NCBI GenBank assembly: GCA_965153355.1
Contig: OZ231126.1
Coordinates: 54,250,001 to 54,314,000 of the forward strand
Source of the DNA: Flaccisagitta enflata
Taxonomy: Eukaryota > Chaetognatha > Sagittoidea > Aphragmophora
Direction: 5' to 3'
DNA length: 64,000 bases
Under the pieces are notes generated by a model. That model was not told the DNA's origin, ran no database searches, and worked only from the letters and a program-made list of their open reading frames with translations. Below, in pieces: positions 54,440 to 64,000 of this stretch (positions within the stretch are counted from its first letter, which is position 1; each line of letters opens with the position of its first letter). The translations under genes and the position numbers were made by a program.

Positions 54440-56660
54440 AGCGTTGTCAAACGGCGTTGTTTAACGGCGTTGTTGAACGGCTTTGTAATACAGAGTTGTA
54501 CTACGGCGTTGTACTACGGCGTTGTACTACGGCGTTGTACTACGGCGTTGTACTACGGCGTTGTACTACGGCGTTGTACTACGGCGTTGTACTACGGCGT
54601 TGTAACACGGCGTTGTAACACGGCGTTGTAACACGGCGTTGTAACACGGCGTTGTAACACGGCGTTGTCAAACGGCGTTGTAACACGGCGTTGTAACACG
54701 GCGTTGTAACACGGCGTTGTAACACGGCGTTGTAACACGGCGTTGTCAAACGGCGTTGTCAAACGGCGTTGTCAAACGGCGTTGTCGCGGCGTTGTCAAA
54801 CGGCGTTGTCAACGGCGTTGTCAAACAGGCGCTGTCAAAACGGCGCGTTAAATCAACGGCGTTGTCAAACGGCGTTGTCAAACGGCGTTGTCAAGCAGCG
54901 TTGTCAAATGGCGTTGTCAAACGGCATTGTCAAACGGCGTTGTCAAGCGGCGTTGTCAAGCGGCGCTCAAACGGCGTTGTTCAACGGGCGTTGTCAAGCG
55001 GCGTTGTCAAGCGGCGTTGTCAAAACGGCGTTGTCAAACGGCGTTGTCAACGGCGTTGTCAAACGGCGTTGTCAAACGGCGTTGTCAAACGGCGCTGTCA
55101 AGCAAACGGCGCTGTCAAACGCGCTTGTCAAACGGCGTTGTCAAACAGCGTTGTCAAAGGCGCTCAAACGGCGTTGTCAACAGCGGTCAAACGGCGTTGT
55201 CAAACGGCGTTGTCAAACGGCGTTGTCAAACGGCTTTGTCAGGCGGCGTTATCAAACGGCGCGGTCAACGGCGTTGTCAAGCGGCGTTGTCAAACGGCGT
55301 TGTCAAGCGGCGTTGTCAAACGGCGTTGTCAAACGGCGTTGTCAAACGGCGTTGTCAAACGGCGTTGTCAAACGGCGTTGTCAAACGGCGTTGTCAAACG
55401 GCGTTGTCAAACGGCGTTGTCAACCGGCGTCAAACGGGCGCGGTTAAAGCGCGTCAAAGCGGCGTTGTCAAACGGCGTTGTCAAACGGGCGTTGTCAACG
55501 GCGTTGTCAAAGGGCGTTGTCAAGCGGGCTTGTCAAAGGGCGCTGTCAAGCGGCGTTGTCAAGCGGCGTGTCCAACGGCGTTGTCAAACGGCGTTGTCAA
55601 GCGGCGTTGTCAAACGGCGTTGTCAAACGGCGCGCGTCAAACGGCGTTGTCAAACGGCGTTGTCAACGGCGTTGTCAAAGCGGTCAAACGGCGTTGTCAA
55701 ACGGCGTGTCAAGCGGCGTAGACAGCGTTGTCAAACGGCGTTGTCAACGGCGTTGTCAAGCGGCGTTGTCAAACGGCGTTGTCAAATGGCGTTGTCAAAC
55801 GGCGTTGTCAACGGCGTTTCAACGGCGATGTCAATCGGCGTTGTCAAACGGCGTTGTGAAACGGCGTTGTCAAAGCGCGCTGTCAAACGGGCGTTGTCAA
55901 ACGGCGTTGTCAAACGGCGTTGTCAAACGGCGTTGTCAACGGCGTTATTAAACGGCGTTGTCAAGCGGCGCGTCAAGCGGCGTTGTCAAGCGGCGTTGTC
56001 CAACGGCGTTGTCAAACGGCGTTGTCAAACGGCGCTTGTCGCGGCGTTGTCAAACGGCGTTGTCAAACGGCGTTGTCCTGGCGTTGTCAACGGCGTTTTT
56101 AACGCGCAACGCGTTGTCAACGGCAGCTGGCGTTGTCAACGCGTTGTCAAGCGGCGTTGTCAAGCGGCGTTGTCAAACGGCGTTGTCAAACGGCGCATCA
56201 AACGACGTTCATAGCAGCGTTGTCAAACGGCGTTGTCAAACGGCGTTGTCAAACACGTTGTCAAACAGCGCTGTCAAACAGCTGTCAAACGGCTGTTAAA
56301 CGACGCTGTCAAACGGCGTTGTCAAACGGCGTTGTCAACGCGCTACAACGTTGTCAAACGGCGTTGTCAAACAGCGTTGTCAAGCGACGTTGTCAAACGA
56401 CTGTCGCTGTCAAGCGCACGGTCAAACAACGTTGTCAAACAGCGCTGTCAAGCGGCGTTGTCAAACGGCGTTGTCAAGCGGCGTTGTCAAACGGCGTTGT
56501 CAAACGGTGTTGTCAAACGGCGTTGTCAAACGGCGTTGTCAAACGGCGTTGTCAAACAGCGTTGTCAAGCGGCATTGTCAAACATTGTCAAACGACATTG
56601 TCAAACGACATTGTCAAACGACATTATCAAAAACATTGTCAAAAAACATTGTCGTACGAT
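54440..56660. repeat. 13-bp satellite, ~2.2 kb, with three successive unit types
   Basis: Unit GTTGTACTACGGC (about 54,495-54,600), then GTTGTAACACGGC (to about 54,745), then GTTGTCAAACGGC to 56,560, decaying to ATTGTCAAACGAC. Many units in the third block carry indels. The third unit has no stop triplet in any plus frame, so all three plus frames are open for hundreds of codons (up to 481); the minus strand is closed by TGA. I read this as an artefact of the unit, not a gene. Confidence 0.96.
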
Positions 56661-56699
56661 TGTCGGTTGAAAAATGCAAGTTATGCACATTTTTCACTT

Positions 56700-58125
56700 T
56701 TAGGCTGGTAGGCTAGTTGGGTGGAGGGTAGTTGGATGGTAGGCTGGTTTGGCCGGTTAGCATGCTAAAATCTATACAATTCAAATACATACGTTGATTC
56801 CTCCCATTAAGAGACTACATACCAAGTTTCAACCATATCGGTTGAAAAATACCGAAGTTCTGCACGTTTTTAATTTTTAGGCTGGTAGGCTAGTTAGGTG
56901 GTAGGCTGGTTTGGCCGCTTAGCATGCTAAAACCTTTACAATTCAAATACATATGTTGAGTTCTTTCATTTAGTGACTACATACCGACTTTCAACCAAAT
57001 TGGTTGAAAAATGACTAAGTTGTGCACGTTTTTCGCTTTTAGGCTGGTAGGCTGGTTGGGTGGTAGGCCGGTTTGGCCAGTTAACATGCTAAAATCTATA
57101 CAGATCAAATACATATGTTGAGTCCTTCCATTTAGAGACTACATACCAAGTTTCAACCAAATCGGTTGAAAAATGCCAGAGTAATGCACATTTTTCACTT
57201 TTAGGCTGGTAGGCTAGTTGGGTGGTAGGCTGGTTTGACCGATTAGCATGCTAAAATCTATACAATTCAAATACACTTCCACGCGTAATACAACGTGAAG
57301 ATTGCAAAAACCGTAAAAAACGGTTAGCACCCCTACCTACAGCTTAGGACAAAGCTTCAACAGGGTCATATGGGGTATCATTCTGTAGCTTGTCACAGTA
57401 CAATTTACGCCACCGGGGCGATTTTTTAATTTCACTCACGTTCTTAAGAAATTCTACCACGAACATTGGCGGGGGACACCCCCTCAAAAAGCCAAAAAAT
57501 CCACTTTTTGGAGTGAATATCTCTTGAACGGATGCGAAATTCAAAATTCGCCTCGGTGGCGTAAATTGTATTGAGATAACCTATTAAATGATACCCCACA
57601 TGACCATGTGACTATGGTGACATGAGCTGCAAGGGGGGGTGCTATACCTTTTTCGTAATCTTCACGTTGTATTCAACGTGCGTGTGTACATATGTTGAGT
57701 CCTTCCATTTAGAGACTAGATACCAAGTTTCAACCGAATCGGTTGAAAAATGCCGAAGTTATGCACATTTTTAACTTTCAGGCTGGTAGGCCAGTTGGGT
57801 GGTAGGCTGGTTTGGCCGGTTAGCATGCTAAAACCTTTATAATTCAAATACATATGTTGAGTTCTTTCATTTAGAGACTACATACCGAGTTTCAACCAAA
57901 TTGGTTGAAAAATGACTAAGTTGTGCACGTTTTTCGCTTTTAGGCTGGTAGGCTGGTTGGGTGGTAGGCCGGTTTGGCCGATTAACATGCTAAAATCTGT
58001 ACAGATCAAATACATATGTTGAGTCCTTCCATTTAGAGACTACATACCAGGTTTCAACCAAATCGGTTGAAAAATGCCAAAGTTATGCACGTTTTTCACT
58101 TTTAGGCTGGTAGGCTGGTTGGGCC
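56700..58125. repeat. 162-bp tandem repeat, seven units
   Basis: AGGCTGGTAGGCTGGTTGGG starts units at 56,702, 56,879, 57,041, 57,203, 57,780, 57,942 and 58,104. Steps are 162 bp except one of 177 and one of 577, the latter being 162 plus a MITE insertion. Each unit also contains TTCAACCAAATCGGTTGAAA, a palindromic stretch. Confidence 0.93.
57272..57690. mobile_element. 411-bp MITE with TACA duplication
   Basis: Element 57,276-57,686; AATACAACGTGAAGATT on the left pairs with AATCTTCACGTTGTATT on the right, and TTTACGCCACCGGGGCG pairs internally with CGCCTCGGTGGCGTAAA. TACA flanks both sides, and the tandem-unit spacing (577 = 162 + 415) confirms a 4-bp duplication. Confidence 0.92.
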
Positions 58126-59453
58126 GGTTGGGTGGGTCGGATCATGACATACGCATAGGATGTAAAGCGGCTTACCCCAGTACAACTTCCCTCCAAATAT
58201 GAAGCAAATCGGTCAAGGCGTTCAAAAGTTAGCCCATTTTTAAAAGTGTGGACAACGACGACGACGACGACGACAACGACGACACCCACCTGCCTCGAAT
58301 TATAGTCCGCGTCGGAATGGTATTCCGTCGCGGACAAAAATGAGCTTGTAGTAGGCGTGAAAGTTTAGTACAGTGGATATCAGCTACAAGTGTGACGGTC
58401 GGGAAACAGGTTTTCTGCTATGATTTCTTCATTTTTGGATATGCCAATGAGCGATTTTTAATGGGGAACCCCTCGAGCGAGCACCCGTCACTCCTGGGGC
58501 TGGATGACAGGAACTTGCCTGATAACATAGTCTATAAACATAGGCCGTTTTCAACCAAGGTTTAAAAAGAGAATGAAAAAATTGATTCATGTAGGTCAAT
58601 AAAATCAATGATATTAACCAAAAATACATAAGACAATAATCTATCATTAGTTAAATGTATTGAAACACATTTACGATGTATTTATTGATGTTAGAAATGA
58701 CGCCTATGCGTAATTGTACAAAATTATAATTTACTGCAATATGCAAATGAGCTTTTTGACAATCGTGAGCGTACGTAGGTGTTTGAATGCAGTTGCAACT
58801 ATTGTGACTTACTTAAATGATATATTCATTATGATTACACGTTAAGCATATCATTTTCTTTTAAGATGCGTGAATCTGGAACGCATCTCTTTAAGAGAGT
58901 CTGTCTGTCTGTTTATCCATCTGTCTGTCCATTGCGCCTGTGCAAAAAAAGTTTTCTTTGCTATCTTTGGCGGCGGGGATATCTTATATTTAGTCAGATG
59001 ATCAACAAACATCATAACATGTTATAAGAGTTTAATTTACTACTCTGTCATTTCTTCTGTCTGTTCGCCCTTCTGTCTCTAACAGGACTCACATAATTAG
59101 GCGGAAAAGTGATATGAGCAATTTAGATAGTAAATCTGCCCTCAACACAATGAAATTTGACATGGAGATGGTAAAAACCAAGTATTTGACGTAAAAAAGC
59201 GATATCGGCGACTTTCATGGCAGGGGTGTATATAGTTCCATAACCTTTGATTATTTCCCCCCCTTGCCTTTGATTTTCTTCCCCGCGATGCAGCGCTTTG
59301 CGTTACCAAGTCAATGATTTTCTTCCCCTTAAAGCAATAAAACAGTATGTTTATGGTGTTAAATTGTGTTCTACTTATCATGTTTTATGATTTGCTACTG
59401 CCAATAGTTATACTTTCCATAAATTTTCTTCTTTTTTTTCTTTTTCCCTCCTT

Positions 59454-59457
<4 letters not shown>
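58126..59457. other. Gene 2 intron interval
   Basis: GACGACGACAACGACGAC tract at 58,255-58,285, then unique sequence; no exon recognised. Confidence 0.45.

Positions 59458-59547
<90 letters not shown>
59458..59547. repeat. (CT)n microsatellite
   Basis: Pure CT for about 90 bp. Confidence 0.97.
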
Positions 59548-59550
<3 letters not shown>

Positions 59551-59629
59551 CATCCGTCATTCTACAGGCCTGAAACTGGGTTTTGAGATCCAAATATGAA
59601 AATTGCCGCGCATCCCGAGCAAACCTGGC

Positions 59630-59935
59630 AAAAACTGTCTGTCCCCTTTTTACTTTTTTGGCATTTTTAAGCCTTTTGGGCGCACAGCTCCTTTCCAAAT
59701 GTCATTCTAAGTCATTCCAAGTCATTCTAAGTCATTCTAAGTCATTCTAAGTCATAAGTCATTTTAAGACATATTAAGTTATATTTAGTCACTTTATTCA
59801 ATCAGGTCAATTCAGTCATTTATGTCATTTTAAGTTCATTTAAGTCATTTAAATTTTTTTAAAGTCATTTCAAGTCATTTTAAGTCAATTTAAGTCATCT
59901 TAAGCTATTTATGTCCTGCACGCGACTTTTAATAC
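59630..59935 (+). repeat. Family I copy 24 (GTCATTCTAA core)
   Basis: GTCCCCTTTTTACTTTTTTGG, then CGCACAGCTCCTTTCCAAATG lead into GTCATTCTAA/GTCATTTTAA 10-bp units, ending CTGCACGCGACTTTT. The satellite is the complement of the GACTTA core of copies 1, 7 and 23. Confidence 0.65.
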
Positions 59936-60290
59936 CTAGGACAAAAGTATCGCAACACCTAGGGAATTAGTTCATTTAATCACAAATACAATGCAAGATA
60001 AGCCAATTCAAGCAAATACGTGTTTCATGTGTCCAAACATGAAAGCAGCATAAAGTTTTTGTGCTAAACTGACATTTTTTTTAACATTAAAGATCGATCC
60101 CAGGCTTTCACATCAATGTGTCTGGAGATATCAAGCAGATAAACACAACTTCGTCCAATGCTTTTTTAGCAACAGGTGTAAAGGTTAGCATATAAGGATA
60201 AGTCAATCTGATCAAAAGACCATGTACAAACATGAGCAATTTGACATGCAAGAGCGTTCTTTCTACATTTCTTTTTTTCCCTCTCTCCTT
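59936..60290. other. Non-coding interval
   Basis: Starts TACCTAGGACAAAAGTATCG; nothing coding recognised. Confidence 0.4.
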
Positions 60291-60541
60291 TCTCCCTTCC
60301 TTCCATCCTTCCTTCCATCTTTCCTTCCATTCTCACTTCCATCCATTCTTTCATCCTTCCTCCCTTCCATCCATTCATCCTTCCATCCTTCCCTCTATCC
60401 CTCCTAACATCCTTCGTACCATTCTTCTTTCATTCTTCCCTCCTACCTTCCTTACTTACTTCTCTCTTTTCTTTTCTTCTTCTTCTTCTTCTTCTTCTTC
60501 TTCTTCTTCTTCTTCTTCTTCTTCTTCTTCTTCTTCTTCTT
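60291..60541. repeat. (CCTT/CCAT)n then (CTT)n tract
   Basis: CTTCCTTCCATCCTTCC-type tetranucleotides to about 60,470, then a pure CTT run to 60,541. Confidence 0.92.
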
Positions 60542-61468
60542 CTGCTTATTCATCTTTCTCTTTTTCTACTGCCCAAAAGGCCAAGTTTTGGCGCTACCCG
60601 CTACTCCATAATCTACAATTCTTCATGCCTGGTCTCAATATCATGGTAGGGCAAGTAGGGGTATCCAACCCCCAGCCCCCCCCCCCTGACTCAATCACAC
60701 TGTATTCTGACAGCTCCAAATCTAGCTATGATGCATGTGATCAGTCATTTAGAATTACCAAAATGTCCATGCATTGTTACTTGATCCGACGATGATCTTC
60801 CGTAGAAGGTAGATTTCATTAGAATTGCGTGGTAACAACAACAACAACAACAACAACACCCTGGGGACAACAACCTTATCCCCTTCCACACACACCTCCA
60901 CACAAAACCACACACACACACCAACACACACTCTGGCCTGGATTAACCTTAGGGCCTCGCGCTTTGGGGGGCCTCGCACTTTGAGGAAGAAGGGGGGAAA
61001 AAGAGCAGAGGGAAAAAGATAGAAGAAAAAAAGAAGAGGAGAAAGGAAGGAAAAAGAAAAAGAAAAAGAAAAGAAAAAAAAAAAGAAAAAAAAAGAAATG
61101 AAAATACAAACACAAGTTTAAGTCATACTTTTACATCTATCAATTCAAATAAAACCACAATGAAAGTCTGTTTCTTATTGTAGAAACGCATACTTAAAAG
61201 AGATTGTGTACGAGGACAGCTTTTACCTAAATGACAAGAAACAATAATGGTCAATCTTGGTCCTTAAATTTTTCATTTACCTTACTTGCTTACTCCAAAT
61301 GCTAGACTGAACCCTATAGAAAACCTAAAATGTTCAGATATCAATTTGGACAGCAGATTTGAAATCTACAGAAAAAACTGATTGAGGAAAGTTTTTTCCT
61401 CTTTTCAAAATTCCTTTGGGAATATTGTTAAAATTAATCATGAGCATAAAAAAAGGTAAGTTTAACTA

Positions 61469-61645
61469 CAGTTAAACCCCGCAATAACGGATGTCAAGGG
61501 ACCAACAAATTTTATTCACTATAGCCGGATTTCCCTTATTGCCAACATAGAAACTTAAAGAAATTGTTATGAAGAGACCAAGTTATTAGATCTGTTATAG
61601 GCGGATTTCTGTTACTCTTGGATCCGTTATAGCGGGGTTTAACTG
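61469..61645. mobile_element. 177-bp mariner-type MITE with TA duplication
   Basis: CAGTTAAACCCCGCAATAAC at the left and the complement of CGGGGTTTAACTG at the right; TA on both sides (61,467-68 and 61,646-47). Same family as 42,924-43,099. Confidence 0.9.
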
Positions 61646-61720
61646 TATTCTTTACAAGAGCAAAGGGTAGTTTTGCTAACTTCAATGCAAAATTTGAGCA
61701 TATTCTAGTTGTCAACAAAC

Positions 61721-61867
61721 CTTAGTCGCGTAATAATAAAGGTAATTAGGGTAATTAAGGTAATATAGTTAATAAAGGTAAAGGAAACAAAGGTGGAGGT
61801 ACCTAAAGTACCTTAAGGGGAATCCTAATCACATGCAACTGGGGTTACCATGTATCCGTCTTTGTTA
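61721..61867 (+). repeat. Family I copy 25 (GGTAATTAAG core)
   Basis: TTAGTCGCG end without its hairpin partner, then AAGGTAATTAGGGTAATTA repeats, and CATGCAACTGGGGTTACCAT with TGTATCCGTCTTTGTT. Confidence 0.65.
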
Positions 61868-61979
61868 GAACTACAGGGGCCTCGTGGCAACCATTGCCTC
61901 GGGCCTCGCGCGTGGTTGATCCGGGCCAGCACACACTGCACTCAATAATAACTGCGTGTTAATTGCATTTTCAACTCAA

Positions 61980-62058
61980 AACGTGATCAGCCAACAGATG
62001 GACCAACAGATGGACAGACTGAGCCCCTTATATAGAGTTGCATGTCCTCACCAAAAAA
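61980..62058 (-). repeat. Family I copy 26, truncated
   Basis: AACAGATGGACCAACAGATG tetranucleotides and TTATATAGAGTTGCATGTCC. Confidence 0.55.
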
Positions 62059-63282
62059 GGAAATATTTCAGCAGATGAGGAAGTTAAATAGGTTTCATGA
62101 CAATGTTATTGACACATTGTACAAAGAAAATAGTTGGTATACAACAAAATGATGTTAAAACATGGTCGATGGTCGATCGGCCTCCCATTGGTTTAACATG
62201 GGGTTTTCCTCTTCCTCCTTGGCGAAAAGGCTAAATCCAAGGGCAGGGGCAAGGGTCTCGCTAGGTAGGTTCCCGACTATTTTGATGGGGTTTCTGGGTT
62301 TAAACCTCTAGATTAGTTCACTTAGACAGCCTGTACAAACCGGTTCAAAAATCCCTGCATAAGTTTCATCCCTACTTGTAGTGCCATTTTGAAAATCACT
62401 GTCTTTTTTATTTTTGCCATAGTTGTTATCAAATGTAGAGACCGCCTAGAGTTAGCAGTTAAAACGCACCATAGGAAAATGCCATGGTAGTGATAGAACT
62501 TTCCGACATAAATTGAAATATATTGGTAGTGATCAAAGCACCATCACAAAGCTTTTTTTTTTCATTTATTTGAGGAGCGCGTTAAGACAATTTTTGAGTA
62601 TTTCACAGCAACTTAAAATAATCCAGGGGTATAACTCCACTCAGCAATTGGAAGCAAAAATTTCACTTTGCATAGGACGTGAATTGCGACGAAGATGAAG
62701 GAAAAGATGGTGATCAACCAACGTCCGATAAGAGTCCAAAGTCTCTTATAGATCGATGGGGGGCAGGCTTGAACCGAGGATACAGACGATCTCTGTTCAT
62801 CCATGAAACAAAATCTCACATGAAGCCTCGGAAGAGTACATAACTGTCCTCATGACACAAGCGCAAGCCCAGACCAAAGCAAGATAATCCTATTCAACAA
62901 TTCTGTATCTAAGGTGATTTCAACAAAATTCCAATACAATACTTTCTTTTGAAATAAATGTTTCCACCTGAAAACAAGCTCCTCAACTTGAGACATCGAG
63001 TTTAATTTTCTTAGTTATGGCATCTTTTTAAAACGCGAATAATCTGGGGTTTGTAGCTAATCTTAAATAGGCCCAGCACTTCTCAAAAGTTGATATTTGT
63101 TCACAGGTGCACAGAAACTTTTTTGGAAAGATGGCATTTGCAATATTAGCAATGACGTAACAAATTACCCGGGCCCGAGGTAACAATATCGCTTCGATCA
63201 CTACGTACCAACGGACGGAAAGATCGCAACAAAATAAACGCAACCATCGCTTGAACTAACTTGGCAAATGCAAACAACTTAC
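62059..63282. other. Gene 2 intron interval
   Basis: Unique-looking; short frames at 62,513-62,819 and 63,028-63,243 show no domain. Confidence 0.45.
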
Positions 63283-63377
63283 CGCTGAGGTGTTGAGCAA
63301 TTCTTCGACTTCAAGTAATCTCTCGAGCGAAGGAGATTTCATGTCAATATCGTCCGCCCCAAGCGGTGCCGTCAGAC
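63283..63377 (-). CDS. Gene 2, upstream internal exon
   Basis: The acceptor CTGTTATCTAG precedes 63,377; the donor TCAGCG-GTAAGTTG ends it at 63,283. 95 nt, entering with two bases and leaving in phase 0, which joins the exon at 47,571 exactly. It encodes LTAPLGADDIDMKSPSLERL and LEVEELLNTSA, a short amphipathic, partly acidic segment. Earlier exons lie beyond the window. Intron to the next exon: 15.7 kb. Confidence 0.75.
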
Positions 63378-63416
63378 CTAGATAACAGAAAACAGAAGTG
63401 GTCGCAAAAGCGTTAG

Positions 63417-63495
63417 ATGGTCAGCGGTACCCTTGCCTTGCCTAAGTAGGTTATGGTAAAAGTTAAAGGGGAGCAGGGCAGCGGCCCTGAACACA
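63417..63495 (-). repeat. Family II end fragment
   Basis: ATGGTCAGCGGTACCC, a diverged middle, and GAGCAGGGCAGCGGCCC match the outer end of family II copies. Confidence 0.65.
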
Positions 63496-63596
63496 TGTGT
63501 CTGACAGCCAATCCAGGGTTAGAATGATAGTACACCGGGTTTTTCTGTAGTTTTGCTATGCTCATCTGTGTACAATACAAGAACAGTTGAGTAGGA

Positions 63597-64000
63597 AATC
63601 TTCCCTGGAGGGGTTTTTGAAAAAAATCGATTTTTCGCCCACAGGAAAGGTGGTGGTAATGCAGATTCTTGTGAGTTGTATTGACTCATTTTTTGATTCC
63701 ATATTGTTATTCTATGCAAAATTTCCTTTTATTTGATAGGTCACACTATATGGTTTAATACCGAAATAAAGTTTTCATTTTTTTAACCACCGTTACTTTT
63801 TTGTAACGGTGACCCAAAAAATAAGAATTTAAGTCCTTTGCAAAAGTATAGAGTGCGACCTATCAAATGAAAGGAAATTTTGCATATAATAACAATATGG
63901 AATCAAGAAATGAGTCAATATAACTCACAAGAATCTGCATTACCACCACCTTTCCTGTAGGCGAAAAATCGATTTTTTGTCAAAAACCCCTCCAGGGAAG
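63597..64000. mobile_element. Foldback element reaching the window edge
   Basis: AAATCTTCCCTGGAGGGGTT at the left is matched inverted by CCCCTCCAGGGAAG at the window end; pairing includes ATTACCACCACCTTTCCTG, CACAAGAATCTGCAT and GGTCGCACTC/GGTCACACT. The centre hairpin CCGTTACTTTTTTGTAACGG lies near 63,800. The right boundary is not visible. Confidence 0.8.

Larger units (their letters stand above)
60925..61937. mobile_element. hAT-like non-autonomous element, 997 bp, 8-bp TSD
   Basis: Element 60,933-61,929. The ends CTGGCCTGGATTAACC and CTGGCCCGGATCAACC are inverted, flanked by CACACACT at 60,925-60,932 and 61,930-61,937. The flanks are in AC-rich sequence, which weakens the duplication slightly. 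The subterminal GGGCCTCGCGC motif also pairs. The interior carries an A/G-rich tract, a mariner-type MITE and a family I copy; no transposase. Confidence 0.8.

Noticed and set aside
54769-56214. 481-residue open frame
   Set aside because: It is a translation of the 13-bp satellite; the same peptide period occurs in all three plus frames, and the frame drifts through indels.

Overview
This is a stretch of a eukaryotic, most probably metazoan, nuclear genome. The evidence is spliced exons with GT-AG borders and matching phases, introns of about 15 kb, tRNA-like Pol III sequences, very long dinucleotide microsatellites, and many non-autonomous DNA transposons with readable target-site duplications (TSDs). 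It is AT-rich and almost entirely non-coding. Nothing visible fixes the phylum; it looks like a repeat-laden invertebrate genome, but that is inference.

Host genes. Two convergent genes are supported. Gene 1 (+) has exon-like blocks at about 18,437-18,647, 33,817-33,964 and 34,166-34,339 and would encode a small multi-pass membrane protein with a lysine-rich C-terminal tail. The second and third blocks join cleanly; the first does not join the second in phase, so an exon may be missing. Gene 2 (-) has four exons (63,283-63,377; 47,451-47,571; 47,094-47,326; 46,685-46,831) whose phases all agree. They give the C-terminal ~197 residues of a low-complexity, acidic-tailed protein that continues past the right edge. 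I cannot name either family. A weak extra exon candidate lies at 43,280-43,402.

Mobile elements. (a) 19,720-25,755 is an LTR element on the minus strand with two 399-bp LTRs, a CATA target duplication, an unknown ORF and a gag-like ORF, but no pol. It sits inside an older inverted-repeat element whose right arm also received a 439-bp TA-flanked MITE. (b) 36,966-40,704 is a foldback element with ~1.8-kb arms and a 9-bp target duplication, as in Mutator-like elements. (c) 7,959-9,994 and 60,933-61,929 are hAT-like elements with 8-bp target duplications. (d) 43,469-44,139 is a foldback carrying a TTAGGG-like palindromic minisatellite. (e) Further foldbacks and MITEs lie at 6,670, 11,299, 13,787, 42,924, 49,063, 57,276, 61,469 and 63,597.

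Two dominant interspersed families tie the window together. Family I (more than 20 copies) has a GCGACT hairpin at one end and a CCGGCCTTGTT end at the other, with a different private satellite in the middle of each copy; the layout resembles helentron-associated HINE/DINE-type elements. Family II (three copies) has ~70-bp inverted blocks around a degenerate GAGGGCTGATTTGAGG minisatellite, ends in CTAG on one side, and inserts into family I. Two of its three copies were themselves split by larger elements.

Tandem arrays include a 13-bp array (54.4-56.7 kb), a CATACTTA array (51.1-52.5 kb), a 22-bp array with a 282-bp higher-order period (13.0-13.8 kb), an 81-bp array abutting a gene 1 exon (17.6-18.4 kb), a 162-bp array (56.7-58.1 kb), and CAA/GAC arrays (28.9-31.6 kb). 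Most long open reading frames in the window are translations of these arrays and are not annotated as genes.
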